64,000 nt of DNA, from assembly GCA_949152475.1 (NCBI GenBank), contig OX424570.1, forward strand, positions 14,876,694 to 14,940,693, written 5' to 3'. Below the pieces are notes generated by a model that saw nothing but the letters and a program-made list of their open reading frames with translations, did not search any database and was not told where the DNA came from. The position numbers and the translations under genes are program-made. Below, one piece after another: positions 24,801 through 37,590 of this stretch. Within the stretch, counting starts at the first letter, position 1. Each line of letters opens with the position of its first letter. Source of the stretch: Terebella lapidaria (taxonomy: Eukaryota; Annelida; Polychaeta; Terebellida; Terebellidae).

Positions 24801-25834
24801 GTTGCATGGGGCAGCTGCTCAAAAACACCCCCTGGGCATGGATTCATGTGTATGCTTATCAGTACCCTCCGTTTGCCGGGGGGCAGGTATTGGCTTTTTT
24901 TTCTGATAGGAATGAAGTTGCAAGACCATTGCTCCCCTTCCGCTGGTGTTTCACTTGGAAAACCCCAGATCCTCTTTGTAGTCTTTCCTGTCTCGGCTTG
25001 CTGGTTTGTGACGTTCAATTTCTTCGTACATCCCTCTTCATTTCGACTCGTGTCTTCTTGTTCACCAGTCTGTGTCAGAAGGGTTCCCAATCCTTGTCGG
25101 AAATACTCCTCCTCTGATTCGTCGAGCTCCTGACCTTGGTATGTATATGGATGGCTTTTGTCATCTTTGTGTTCATTCTCTTTGATTCCAAGCACTACAC
25201 GTCCACCAGAGCTGTTCGCCATTGCAAGTAAGACTCGGATGGTTCTGTCCTTCCTGCTCGACAATCGATTGATCAGGTCCTTCGCTGATCTGCAGTTTGT
25301 AAAGTTCTTGAATTCAACATGTTCGGTTTCAATTTCCCAGCATTTGGAGTTGTATTCATGCTGCTCTCGAAGGAATGTTGGAACATTCTCATCAATCGCA
25401 TTGTAGCTCCTGTGTCTTATGACATTAGTGATGCTGTTGTGATACCTGACATGATGCAGATTAGCTCCTTTTCTAATATGCAAGTATGACTCAATGCTCA
25501 CGAAATACCTAGATTTTCTGACAAAGATGAACTCGTTGCCATCGTTGTGTGTATACGTGATGCACGTCGTGTAGGAATCATCTGGTATGAAATTCAACTT
25601 GTCTCTCAAGTTGTTTCGCCATTGATCGAACCTCAGATATGTGTCTTCTGGTACCAGCAGCTTTATCACACCCCCACTTGTGTTCAGCATAGCACATATG
25701 ATTTCGTGGAAGAAGGGGTCCACTTCGAGTTTAAGATTAGAATTTAGTTTGAGTTCAACGTAATATGCATATTCTGGAATTGATAGTTCACTGATTGGTA
25801 GAAGGTGGTCGCTGTTGGAACCCGCATCAGAAAT
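21888..25834 (-). CDS. Schlafen-type AlbA_2/P-loop helicase protein with two C-terminal SH3 domains
   Basis: The exons in transcript order are 22821-25834, 22666-22718, 22400-22602 and 21888-22058. All phases agree and the stop is in 21888-21890. The product is about 1146 residues, minus a start exon not found upstream of the 25834 acceptor. The first exon opens with the Schlafen core. Its N-lobe has ICAMLNTSGGVIKLLVPE. Its C-lobe has ETEHVEFKNFT and LLAMANSSGGRVVLGI (AlbA_2), keeping the two Glu of the RNase site known in SLFN13. A long linker follows. Next come an SF1-type ATPase Walker A (GPPGSGKT at 23807-23830), a Walker B-like HIVIDDNHN and a helicase C-terminal part (YRIAIASRGRDR). A 17-codon exon links to SH3-1 (VVRVLYTF, DNWWEG, VGLFQKSY) and SH3-2 (RALSAYDA, GWWLGE, GLFPSKFV). 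The CTA/GTTAGT donor joining the two SH3 exons is the weakest step. A soluble antiviral or tRNA-targeting role is only inferred from the family. Confidence 0.82.
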
Positions 25835-26589
25835 CTGTGTACATGAAAGTTCAACTTAATTTCAGTTTATAACGAAAATTTATACCAACAGTTTCATAAA
25901 AAAATTGATGTCGGAAAAGTAGCGTCTCAAGACTATGATCAATGATAAGAAAGAGGTCTCATGACTCAATATTTTGTGGGTGTCAAAATGACATTGTGTA
26001 ATCATTTTGTTGTAATGTCATAATATTTGTTTCATATTTTTATTTTTTGTGTGGAATTCATTCTCAAACATATCGTCATGCTAGAATCACCCAACCTAGG
26101 AGACAATACGCCATTATTTCTTAAAGTGGAATAATCGGTTTTTGGTTTTCTGGTTGGACGTGATCAACAGCTGTCCCCAGAGCAGCTGTACAGTTCAAAA
26201 GTTCCAATGCGCACACCAATTTGTCAGAATTTGACATTGAAATTTGGGTTTTAAAAATATTTTCGAACGGAACTGTTCCCATGCAATGGAACGGTTCCCA
26301 TGATGCAAAATTAACAAAGATAGCTGAAAATATAGACAAATACACATCCTCTATCACTTGAAACTCATATATGTAAGGTATATTATAGTGATGGAACCCC
26401 AAATATTCAGTTTGATTCTTTTGTGTTGAATATAACGACAATATAGGGAAATTCATGTCTCTGTTTATGTCAGCGCAGATGTAAACGTTCACATCGTGCG
26501 TTTTTACGGTATGTTCAAACTCCACTGCAGAGTCTTCCGGACGTAATTTGGAGGTTCTAACTATGTTATATCATCTAATATATATTTTT
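25835..26589. other. Intron or 5' region of the Schlafen-SH3 gene; no exon identified
   Basis: The large exon has a clear acceptor at its 5' edge (TACACAG), so a start exon should lie at a higher coordinate. A minus-strand ORF at 26121-26525 gives no recognisable protein, and I cannot place the initiator. Confidence 0.35.
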
Positions 26590-27430
26590 TTTTCAAAATG
26601 GCGGCCATAATTGACCAAAAATAGCTAATTTTGGACTCTGGCAGCCATTTTCAAAAAAAAAAATCTGTCTATAACCACTGTTGAGATTTTTTTTCGAAAA
26701 ATTCCCCCTCTGTACAAGTTTCATTGCCTTTTAATCGCCGGTCTGTGCATGGCGGCCATTTTGATTTTTTGACGGGTCTGCGAAAAATTTTTTTTATCCC
26801 AAATCAAGTCATAATAATCGTTTTGAGTGATTTCCAGCTAAAAAAAAGTTTTAAAAGAATTTGCCCCTTTGAACAATTTTTGTACTTAGCAAATTTCACC
26901 CAATTTTTCCTTTATAACGGGGGCTGTGAAATAAACTCCTACAACACTTCAAGATAGAGCTTAAATAGTGTCACATTCAAATGGGAAATCATATATGGCG
27001 AATTTACAGGAGACGTTGAATTTGACCTTGAAAAGTCAAAACGGCAATTTTGATGGAAAAAGTTGTGGTTTAACACTAAACATTTCTCCGTTAACCTTTC
27101 TTAGACCTTTGGCTAAGTTTTGGAATATCATCAGTCCATGTGGAGGAAAAAATCGGGGTAGCCTGCTGATCGAATTATCTCATGAATTTACGCTAACACA
27201 GCTCGAGTTATTATATTGAGCCTTTTTTACTTTATTTTTTATTGAACAATTTTTTTTCAAAGCAGGCACCCATTTTGTTCCAGAACAGTGAATTTTTTCA
27301 CATCTTCCTAATTCGTTCATTGCCTTCTGAAAAATCACAAGATACAGGAAGTACAACGACAAATCTCTTATGCATCACTGCGAATGGATTGCCGGACAGG
27401 CGTCGCACAACGAAAATGCATTTTATTATG
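26590..27430 (+). repeat. R1-family and related decayed repeat
   Basis: AAAATGGCGGCCATAATTG, GGCGGCCATTTTGATTTTTTGACGG and a nearby TGACCTTGAAAAGTC segment match parts of the copies at 16440-16640 and, inverted, 38160-38360. The short plus-strand ORFs inside are by-products. Confidence 0.5.
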
Positions 27431-27554
27431 GGAATTCCATAGTCCAACTCATTAAGTAATAAACTGACTTCAATGCAATATAATGTGTCCTGTGGGTTTG
27501 GTTATATGTAGTTTTCCGTGAACTACAGTATTTTGTTTCCTATATTTCTCGTGT

Positions 27555-27770
27555 CCTAGTCGGGGATCCAGACCCTGGAAATAATGATGGACCGGACACC
27601 GATTCCTATACTTTGCAGACCTTATTTTTTATGTACTTTGATACCTCTGGATCAAGAATCAAGAGGCCTGCTCGGTCGGATTTATTGCGAACACCCCTAG
27701 TTATTAGTTTGGATGATACCACCCTTAAGAAATTTGTGCAATTTTCGATACTGCTTATTTTAAAGAAATT
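27555..27770 (+). repeat. Dispersed ~220-bp repeat R4, plus copy
   Basis: GTCGGGGATCCA, GACACCGATTCCTATACTTT, GATTTATTGCGAACACCCCT and ACCACCCTTAAGAAATTTGT recur in inverted orientation at 32880-33120 with modest divergence. A short ORF runs through both copies and is partly shared. The repeat may therefore be a fragment of a coding element, but I recognise no domain. Confidence 0.65.
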
Positions 27771-28564
27771 TTGCCATTACTCTCACAATTTTGATGCGAT
27801 CCAGCTAATATTCAGTACATATATCAATTCATGCACGGTAAATCGTGTTTCAAAAAATCACATTTCACATTAATACAAGGCTCTTATTGGTCATTTTTAG
27901 GCCAAAAAAAAATTATATGTTTCTGGTTACAACGGTCTTCCAAAAGTGATGCGGTGACCCGAATTTTTTTTTTCTTTTTTTTTTCCTAAATCGGCACAAG
28001 TCGTGCTCGCCGCAGCCATGTAAGCTTCAATGTGGCCAGTAAAACACCTATATGTTAAATATATTATGTGCATAGTACATCTTACTGCTTTTTAATATAA
28101 AAGAACATTTTTTATTCATTTTATTAACTAAACGTTATGTGGCCAGATGCTTTGTAGCATTACGCATGTTTTGTACATATCATTGTCCAAGTTCCTTCCG
28201 TGTTTTATTATTTCCTTTCGTCCATATTCAAACCTATTTGCATCTGCATTTCATTCATCCCATGGGTGTGATTACAGGTAACTATTGTCCGCCATGTGAT
28301 TCCCGGCCGCGCACGTGTAAAACAGTTTGCTAGCCGTGATTAGCCACTCAATTGACCGATGACGGTTACACCGCACAGTTACTCACTCGACATCATTATC
28401 GCTTGCAGATCGCCGCACTGTGAATAGATGTACATTGTTATTAATATCAGCGTTTCTGATATTTGAGCTAACACACACCACAGCACGAACACGGCTACAT
28501 TTATGCATTGATGAAGGCCTATTGTATTCAACACAAACAAAACTCACAATATTCCAATCCTTTA

Positions 28565-29430
28565 TAATAGGGACATCCGGAGTTCCACGTTTAAACCCAC
28601 GTTTATTCAGTCGTGCCTCCGTACGAGCCTCATTATTTCATACCTCAGTGGATACCGGCATGTACACTATGGCAAAGTCATACAAAACAAATTGATTCGT
28701 GTTATAGTAATCCTTTAATCTTTTTTATTCTTCAACAAAATGAAAAAATAAGTATCTAAAATTAACCCAGGGGCTAATAAAGGTTACAGGAGAAATGTAT
28801 ATTGTTAAGTCACAACTGTTTTCCCACCAATATTGACTTCCCAAATGACTGGATATTTAAGCTCGACATGAAGTATACCAGGAGTATACCAGTTTCCATA
28901 CAACTCACATTATGAAGGAAAAAGTGGATGTAAGTTGTCAATTCCCCCCAAATTTTTTTTTACGTTCGGGGGGGGGGGACAATCAATAAATTTAATAAAA
29001 TATTTTCACCAATTTGAATAAATCTAATAAAATATTTTCACCAGTTTGATCAAATTGGGTAAAATCAGTTTTGTCGCCAAGCATAGACCGGCGATTCAAG
29101 GGAAACAAAAGTGTATAGGCCTACACATGATGAGAGTACACAAGGAGAGTCCTATGCATTAGGAAAAAGCTATCAGGCAGATTTTGATATTTCACGATGA
29201 GCGTTGAGAAAACGATAATATTATCAGCTATAATATGGTGACATTTCAAAGGAATGTACAGCTGGAATTATATAAATATCATTATTGCATACCACACGTA
29301 ATGAATGCAATTGAAGAAACGTCACTAGAATGCGAAAATGAACGACCCCCTAAACGTGGATTTAGTCGTACGTAGGCACGAATAAATATACGTGGGTTTA
29401 AACGTGAAACTCCGGATGTCCCTAATAACT
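28565..29430. mobile_element. ~0.87-kb inverted-repeat element (MITE-like) with nested R1 fragment
   Basis: GGGACATCCGGAGTTCCACGT then TTAAACCCACGTTTATTC at 28570-28615 recurs inverted at about 29360-29425 as GAATAAATATACGTGGGTTT then AAACGTGAAACTCCGGATGT. The inverted repeats are about 65-70 bp long and imperfect. The interior has no ORF; it holds an R1 left-end fragment from about 28745 and a G tract at 28970-28978. No clear target duplication was seen. Confidence 0.6.
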
Positions 29431-32279
29431 GCCAGCTAGGGAACAAGTGGTCAGATAACACAATACCAACAAATTTATGCTGCAGAAGATACTCCAAGTT
29501 CCAACTCATTGTAGGAGCGTTCTCATCTGATCATGCTGATATGAAAACATTTCCTCAGAGCAGCACAAAAAGGAAGACCAGCGAGAGGCCTCAAGGAAAC
29601 AAAGTCGTCACGACAGTGAGGAGATCCCCAGTGGCTGAATCAACTGAGTTGAAACCCTAACAAACCATCTATAATTGACGGAACTGCCAGAGGGAGACAA
29701 AGCGAAAGTGAGGAGATCCTCAGTGGTTTGAGCAACCATGTTAAAACTCTAAAAAAATATCTGATTATGGGAGAACTGTCTGGAGGTAAATCGATTCAGT
29801 TCAACCATTCCTGAATACATATATACTGAAGCATTGCACAACTAAATCTACATTAGCATGTAAGCCCCGACGAGCGCGGATGGTAGCAGAATAGCTTGGG
29901 GTAGCACGATTCAGAGGATTAGGGTTGGAAGCTGAGAAGTTTGGCTTGGTAGAGGTAGGAACATAGCTGCAGATGCCTCTCGATGTGCATTTATTTTCCG
30001 TTAAAGGCCTTTCGATGATAGTTATAAATTGAACTGCACACTATAGGATAATTTTCTGCAAGGGTGAGTCCATAATTTGCTTTAGTTTGACAGTAGTGAC
30101 CAAAGTAGGAAGTCTGTTCAATCTTTGGAACCACACTGATGATGGTATTCTAGTTGAATTCAACACAGCATCTTCTGATGTTTTTCGAGCCATTATGTTT
30201 CAGATTTTTCATGCAGTTCGCCAGCGGTGCAGTTCGTTGTTGATAGCATCTCAAGTGTGGATTTGATAGAAATATATGCAGAATAAATGTTTGTCACAGT
30301 CAACAGATATACACTATATGAATGTTTTCTTGTATTTGTTCTTTGTTCGTGTGTTTTTCAGTACGGTGATGGGATGAAAGAGTGTATGTTTTTTGTGCAG
30401 CTCTGTGCCCGTAGCAGGATATACATCACAGATGAGGCATATTTGTCGCAGGATCGACATTCAGGTGCCAGGTATTTTCTCTTTCCAGTGTTTTTCACAG
30501 TGTTGAGTTCCAAATCAAGATTGTTATAACATCTTTCACAGGATGAATTGTGTAATAATGGCCATCTGCATAGGCATTATCTACATGCATCACGATTTGA
30601 GGCTCTGTCGGACAGTTTGAAAGCAACACTATATCCTCCTCAGTCTTGACCCACAATATATACATGTAAGGCAAGGGACAGGCCTTGGTATGAGGTTTGC
30701 AAGGGTCACAGAGTTGTCAATGAGAATGTTCACTACATAGTAAAATCTGTATCATCAATAATAGGCAAAATATTTGGAAATATCCCAACAAACCAAAACA
30801 TATATGCGGAGACGGTCAGCCTGACAGAGTGGCTTCACCTGCGAGATGTCTGCAGATATGAGGCACTCCATCAGAGGAGGGTCCCATTCTTGTCATCTAA
30901 AACGTTTTTGATGCCCCTAGCAGATGCTTCAGGAGGAGCTAGCCTTCCAGGAACACTGTGGTTCTTGGAGTAGAACAACTACAACCGTTCTACCACCTTG
31001 TGCAATGGCACAGAAAAACAGGCAGACCCTCTCAAATCAATCAGTCAAGGCTTTCACATAGGTGGAGTTCTTAGCACCACTGACTATAAAAACCTATATT
31101 GACCACATGTCGCTCCACTTAGCCACGTAGATTGGTGTCACGAGACATCCTTTTGAAATATGTTGCAGGCTTTGTATTTTCGTTATGTGGGTAAAAATTG
31201 TTGTCGTGAAATTTACTGCAGTGAACTCAGTTTTCTGGAGGTGTTCCGCAGGCCTAAGAGACGTGCTACATTACATTTTGCTTTCTTGAATTAACGTATT
31301 GGTTGCAATCACTGACGAAAATGATGTGATATCTGGCGTGGAATGTCCTAACGATGTCGCTACATTCGCTGTCAGATTTGGTGAGTTCCACTGCTGATTC
31401 CTTAGCTGCTCCGACCACTGAGGATCTGCTCACTTTCATTGATGTACTTGTCTCTCTCAGCATGGTTGTTTTCCTGACAGTACTGGCATCTCTTTGTGCT
31501 GCTTTGAGGGAGTGTCATATCAGGACAGGAGAATGGCCTCATAATTGTTCGGAGCTCAGAGCTACTTTTGCAGCCTCAATTCATCAGAATTTTGTGGCGT
31601 TTTGCTCATTTTCTGCTTAGCTTGGAAAGATTGGAGGATTGCTCTACCTGCTGATACGATAATTGCCGCATGCATGTGTCTAGAATAATTAATTATTAGT
31701 TGATTATAATGCAAAAGTTACAACATCAAAATTCTATATCGGACTTGCACTAGAAGAAATAATTATAAAATATTCTATGACCAAATGGGAAATATACAAT
31801 TTTGTTGTCCCGAGGGTCATAAATATTCCCCGAGGTTTGCCGAGTGTGATACTGTATTCTAGACCCGAGACACTGTTTTCATTATTACACACTATTTGCA
31901 TTATTATTCATTTCGTTATGACATTCGGGAAATATTCATTCCCTGTCTTGCATTTGATTGACTGTTCTCATGACTGACGTCATTCGGGAAATATTCATTT
32001 TTATTTGGAGGGGTATATTCTATTTCTTGTGAAATTGTACTTTTATTTAGTAAAATTGTAGGAGGCGACTATCTTCTCAATGGATAATAATAGTTTATAT
32101 TGAAGTGTGTTAGAAATGTCATGTCTGACCTCAGTTTTGAATTCCCTGGCATCACAAATTTGTATTCAGAACAAAGTGTAGTTATTGTAAACCTAATATG
32201 TGGGAAATCAAGATTTCACAGCAGGCATCTTGAATTTGCCATCATATTTGGAAAGGTGCTCATATTTGTTATGTCTATC
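29431..32279. other. No supportable gene; possible decayed coding traces
   Basis: The minus strand at about 30400-30660 gives short protein-like stretches (KYLAPECRSCDKYASSV, PQIVMHVDNAYADGHYY) broken by stops. They could be a dead transposon gene, but I do not recognise the family. The rest is AT-rich DNA with isolated short ORFs. Confidence 0.35.
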
Positions 32280-32289
32280 TTCACGAAAA

Positions 32290-32400
32290 GATATTACGAT
32301 GATGATACGATGATGATACTTTATTCACAAAGGGGCCTTCGGCCCATATGCAGAATGGACAATTTCACACACCACAAACGTTGGATACATGAAAAGATTA
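32290..32400 (-). mobile_element. 3' end of a LINE- or SINE-type retroposon, minus strand
   Basis: On the minus strand, GGGCCGAAGGCCCCTTTGTG then AATAAAG is followed by an ATC-rich microsatellite tail (32288-32320 on the plus strand). A GGCC-GGCC hairpin followed by a short tandem tail is the usual 3' terminus of several invertebrate LINE/SINE pairs. The body beyond about 32400 is not recognisable. Confidence 0.5.
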
Positions 32401-32879
32401 TGCTACATATCAAAACAATACTTGTTATGGACATTCATACCATGGAACACATTCGACATTGAAATCAGATTCCTTGACCTCAAAAACCTAGACACCAGTA
32501 ACTTACTTATAGCTAGTGCTGGCCCCGAGATACGAAGCGTTTTCAAACTTCGCTGTAACCAACTTGAGTTTGTCCCTCTGGCCGAGTTAGTCAAAAGTTT
32601 GAGAGGTATATCCCAGCTTATTTTGTTCAGCACGACCAAATTGTCTAAAATCAACCCTCAAATCATGATCTCAGAGAATTGGTCATGGTTTCTAACTGAG
32701 GGTCTCGTGTTATGATATTTCATTAATATTGACCGATAATAGCCCTGTAAAAATGACCAATAATAGCCTTGTATTATTGTAAAGTGTAAATTTTGATGCT
32801 ATCGCATGATGTACTATGCATAAATTGATATAGGTCATGAATTTTGTCTGGATAGCACCAATATTGATAGAGAAATGAC

Positions 32880-33120
32880 GAAATATCTAAAATAAATATG
32901 TGGTATCGAAAATCACACAAATTTCTTAAGGGTGGTATCATTCAAACCAATAACTAGGGGTGTTCGCAATAAATCCGACCGAGTAGGCCTCTTGATTCTC
33001 GATCTAGGGGTACCAGAGTACATAAAAGATAAGGTCTGCAAAGTATAGGAATCGGTGTCCAGTCCATCTAAAAATAAGGCTCTTTTGAGTTTTGGATCCC
33101 CGACTATAAGGAATAGGCAG
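32880..33120 (-). repeat. Dispersed repeat R4, inverted copy
   Basis: This is the inverted counterpart of 27555-27770. ACAAATTTCTTAAGGGTGGT, AGGGGTGTTCGCAATAAATC and AAAGTATAGGAATCGGTGTC are shared. The two copies are 5.1 kb apart with no common flank. Confidence 0.65.
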
Positions 33121-34980
33121 CTTTTTATATGAGGAGAACAGATATAGACTCGACAAAAAAAATAGACTTTATGTGATAGATGTTGTTGTGTGTCACCGTC
33201 GAGTGGATTCATCGATATGGATAAGTGGTTCACACCAACCCAATCCACCCCACCACATTTTATTCGTCTGTCGTCACCGATAATTGTATAGTTTTCGAGT
33301 TATTTACAAGAAAAAAGTCTCAGGCACGTTGTCCGGTAAATGTTGCAAGCTTTATTCGTGGAAAATTCATTCAGTTCTACTCGAGTTGGAATGATGTTAA
33401 AATATCATGTTATATTCAAAAGAAAAAAAATAAAGGCCAATGTTATGTTTTACAAAACCCCAAAACTCTAATTTCGTTCTTCTATGCTCACAAAATCCTG
33501 ATTGCAACAGCAAAATTTAATCTCCTTTCAAACCAATGAGCATAATGATAATGGCTATGCATGATGTTACGTAAGGATATCGTTTAAATTAGATGTAATG
33601 AAGATAATATTTATACCCATATTCGTAATATGTATACAGTCACATTGGCAATCATTCACAACTTACAGATCATACAAACATGGTCCGAGCCTGACATCTG
33701 AAATCATATTGCAATTCATCATATGGGTTTTACTAAAAGCTCACATTCGATAGTTATCAATTGCCATTTGTGTGTGTTGCTGTTATAAACTAACTAACCG
33801 ACTGGGATTTGACCTTGGTTTATTTAAAAATATAATTATTTAAATTATAATATACAAACATAATGAAGTTGAGGTAGTTAGAATAAAATGAATAAAATCA
33901 GTCACCATGAGAAATGAGACATAATTATTGGAAATGGGTTATGACTAAACAATGACCATGACATGTGGGTAAATAACACAAATATGATCGATAAAAATCG
34001 GGTAGCTAAATGAATATTCTTGGCACTTGAGACCGGTTGACATTCTATGTCTGTGGTAAGAAATACTTGTTTCGACCTGCGCTGGACTATGTTTGCACTG
34101 TTCTCGTCAAGTAGCCAAGTCCTCATAAACGTCAAGACCACTTGTACCTAGTCCCGAATTAATACTTTATCGTCAGATATACTGTGGGTGTGACAACGAT
34201 CTTGACCAAAGTACATTATGCGCGGTCGAGAAATATTTTGAAGAAAAATTCAATGATCCTATGAGTAAAGAACGAACAGATCGATAGCATTTTATCGATG
34301 GGTGAAACAAAACTGAAAACAACACACACAGTTTGATGAGTTTGAGACTAGGCTACGGGGGGGGGGGGGGGTGCAGGTCACCCAAAAACTAGACGAACGC
34401 AGCGAGTGACTGGTGAACCATTTGTGCTCGAAGGACCGATGAACCATTTTGCGCTTCTGAAGTAGAACATGAAGTTTAATCTAAGAGCTCAATAGCCAAT
34501 AGTGATTTGGCTTGTCAACTCTGATAAAAATTAATAGTAGCTTATGATAGCTTGGTGGAGTTGGGTGTACAGACCGTGGACATTAATTTAATCCCATGCA
34601 TGTTATATATTACGGAGTCGACATGTCAATCCCAGTATGTATTATTATGTGATTTTGGCAATAGTGAATACTAATAATATATATGAACATTATGAGCATA
34701 TGGCATTGTTTCGAGTGCTAGATCGGTTTTTCTAGCCGGAAGGCTCGGCCTAGATTCGGTGACAGAGTGCTAGATAAACAGATCTAGCACGAGAATACAA
34801 TGGCATATGCATTTTTCGCACGACATGCCAATAAACAGCTGTCACGGCAAACAGATTATACCATCGGTCAGGCAGCAAATGATAGGAATTGAGCACTGAA
34901 GAATACAAAATCAATAAGGGAAATTAATCACTAATATAAGTTATTGCAACGTTTCGATTTTTATCTGACCTTGACCTTGT
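33121..34980. other. Non-coding, no gene seen
   Basis: Nothing is supported here apart from a run of about 14 G at 34359-34372. Confidence 0.4.
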
Positions 34981-35800
34981 CGTTCAATATTGGGCTGTAA
35001 AATTTCAGAGTATTGTTTCTATCATCCAGGCACATCTCCTAAACGAAAATGGGTTAAAACGAATGAAAACTAGCTTCACAATATATGGCCTTGAGGCTCA
35101 GAACACACAAAAGTCGTAAAATTATGACCGTTAATTTTTCGACATTGGGCGATAATGGAGGGTTTTCGTGGTATGACCATCGGTCGCACACCATGCGGTC
35201 CGGAAATGGCCAAAGAAAAATACAAAAAATAGTTGGAAAAATTAATATCAAGTAGAACCAGAGTTATAGCCAATTATGAGATTTCACTTTTTCCGTTGCC
35301 ATGGCAACCGTTTTTAATTAATTTTGACGAAATTTGACGGACACCGAGCCATAGCGTTCCAGTCCTATAAATTTCAGAACAATAGAACCGTTTGTCTTTG
35401 AGTTATAAGTGCAGACATTTGCCTTGAAAAGTCGCTGGTAAAACAATAACCGAAATCGTGAACCCCCAACTTTTTGACATTGGGCTATAATGGAGAATTT
35501 GAGTCGTACGACCATTGGCTGTACACCATACGATCCGGAGTTGGCCAAAGAAAAATACGAAAATACTTGGAAAAATTAATATCAAGTAGAGCCGGAGTTA
35601 TAGCCATTTATGTGATTTTCACGTATTCCGTTGCCATGGCAACCGTTTTTATCCGATTCCGACAAAATTTGAGGAGAACCGAGCCACTGCCATACCGCTT
35701 CATCTCCATAATATAAGTTTGAAGTCGATATTACCATTCGTTTTCGAGCTATGCGCGCGGTCAGACAGACAGACAAACGAGAGCCCATAGGGCACACACT
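34981..35800 (+). repeat. Dispersed repeat family R2, tandem ~336-bp units
   Basis: TTGCCATGGCAACCG at about 35295 and 35631 marks two tandem units. Both also have GACATTGGGC, ATAATGGAG, TGGCCAAAGAAAAATAC and AATTAATATCAAGTAGA. It ends in a run of CAGACAGACAGACAAAC. A further copy is at 59260-60240. Confidence 0.75.
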
Positions 35801-35999
35801 TGCCAGAACCAAAATATATGTCATATGCCAATGACATGACATATGGATTTAACAAATTGACGAAACTTACTTCCCTACTTACTACGTTTACTTACTTACT
35901 TTACTTCATTTTACTTCACTTTACTTCACAAACTACTCATACTGTCATTGTTACCTCATTGAACGTCACAGTGCCAAAAATGAGACATCACTGGACTTA

Positions 36000-37590
36000 G
36001 GAGACCAAAAACTTTCTAAAGGTATACTACCCGATATGGTGAGTTGAACTTCGTACTTGCCCTCGACATTGAGCTCATCACAAAGTCTCAAGAACAAGGT
36101 CAAAGGTCAAATTCAAAGTCAAATAAGGAAGATTTTTTAATATGCTGCAATATGGTCTTAGTTTGAACTCTCTACGACGATTAGTTTCGAAGTAATGGCC
36201 ATTTATGTGATTTTGACGTAATTATGACGTCATTTGTCGTCAATTCTATGCTGCAAACTTACTGTGAAATGATTTTTTTGAATATGCATGTCAAAATAAT
36301 TTATATATGTATTATATTATCAGCAGACAAGATCATAATATCTTGAAATAATAAGTTATCTTTGAAAATTTAGCGATTTGTTGCCACAAAAACGTCAATT
36401 ACGTCAAAATGGATATATGGATTGAGCTAAAACTTGACAGAGAGCATCATAGGCCGAATCCACATCGTTTGCAGCTGTTAGGTCCGCAGTGAATCTTGTA
36501 AGTTTGCACACCTGACACTCAAAAGGCCTAAATGTCAGTCTGAAATCACATTCGACGTCATTATGACGTCAATTGACGTCCGATTCCAAAAATGACAACA
36601 CATTTGGAAAGTACTCTTGAAGACCTTTCAAATGAGTTAATACTCGATATTTTTGCAAAAGGTCAAGGTCAAGGTCATTTTTAAGGTCAATTTCGACCTT
36701 AGGCGCTTGCAAAGGCTATCGGTCATACGCCTTAGGTGTGATGGCAAAAGTTGTTAGGCTAAGTGAGTGCATTACTGTGGATTTACTTTCGTGTCTCTAT
36801 CTTGCTTACTTTCTGAGATATAGTGACCTACATGGCTTTCACTTGCAGGTCAATGTTGACCTTGACTTTCGACCCTTGACCTTAAAATTTTTTGGAACAT
36901 AAGAACTTATCCTTGACTATAAACGGGTTTATCATTAGATTTTTACGCACAATATTGACGCTTTTATCAGCATGGACAGCTTGAAACATGCAATTTCGCT
37001 TATCATGGGACTGATTTTGTTGCCATAGAAACGTCAATTACGTCATAACGAATTGACCGATCGGGCTAAAAACTGACATTGAGCATAAGAGACCAGTCCC
37101 ACGTCGTTTCCAAGCATCAGATCGAAAATCGGAGGAGGTGACCTCCAAGGTCAAATATTCGACCTCAGGCGAACTTCTCAAGGTCAAGGTCAAATGTCGA
37201 GATCAAGGTCACAGAAGATAGAACTCGAGTTTACCTACAATATGCACTTGATTTGAAGTCTCTACGACAATCAGAACCGGAGTTATGGCCACTTATATGT
37301 TTTCGATGTTTTGCGTGACCTTGACCTTGACCTTTGACCTAGACACACCAAAATAGGACGTTGTTTGCCGAGTATCCTACAGATTGTGCACACGAACTTT
37401 GAAAGGTTTAACTCAAGAATCGTGGACGCTAGAGAGGCCACAGACAAACAAACAAACACACAAACACATAAACCCACAAACCAACCGACCAACATACTTG
37501 CCAAAATCGAAGATTCTGGCAAGTACCAAACAGACCCAAATGCAATACCCTCTCCCGCTATCGGGGCGAGGGTAAAAATTCATCATGTCC
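36000..37590 (+). repeat. Dispersed repeat R3 with ~640-bp units and hairpin terminus
   Basis: TTGTTGCC, AAACGTCAATTACGTCA and a TGAGCATMAKAGRCC-like stretch recur at about 36375 and 37015. It is rich in TGACCTTGACCTTGACCT-like strings and has several TGACGT sites. It ends in an ACAAACAAACAC-type simple repeat, then AATGCAATACCC and a GC-rich hairpin (37546-37573) like that of the R2 copy ending at 60232. Confidence 0.65.

Noticed and set aside
30287..30529. 80-residue plus-strand ORF
   Set aside because: No domain is recognised. The opposite strand gives equally plausible broken fragments, so no gene is called.
32100..32715. Overlapping ORFs of 83-120 residues
   Set aside because: They lie in and next to a retroposon 3' end, with no homology I recognise and no splice structure.
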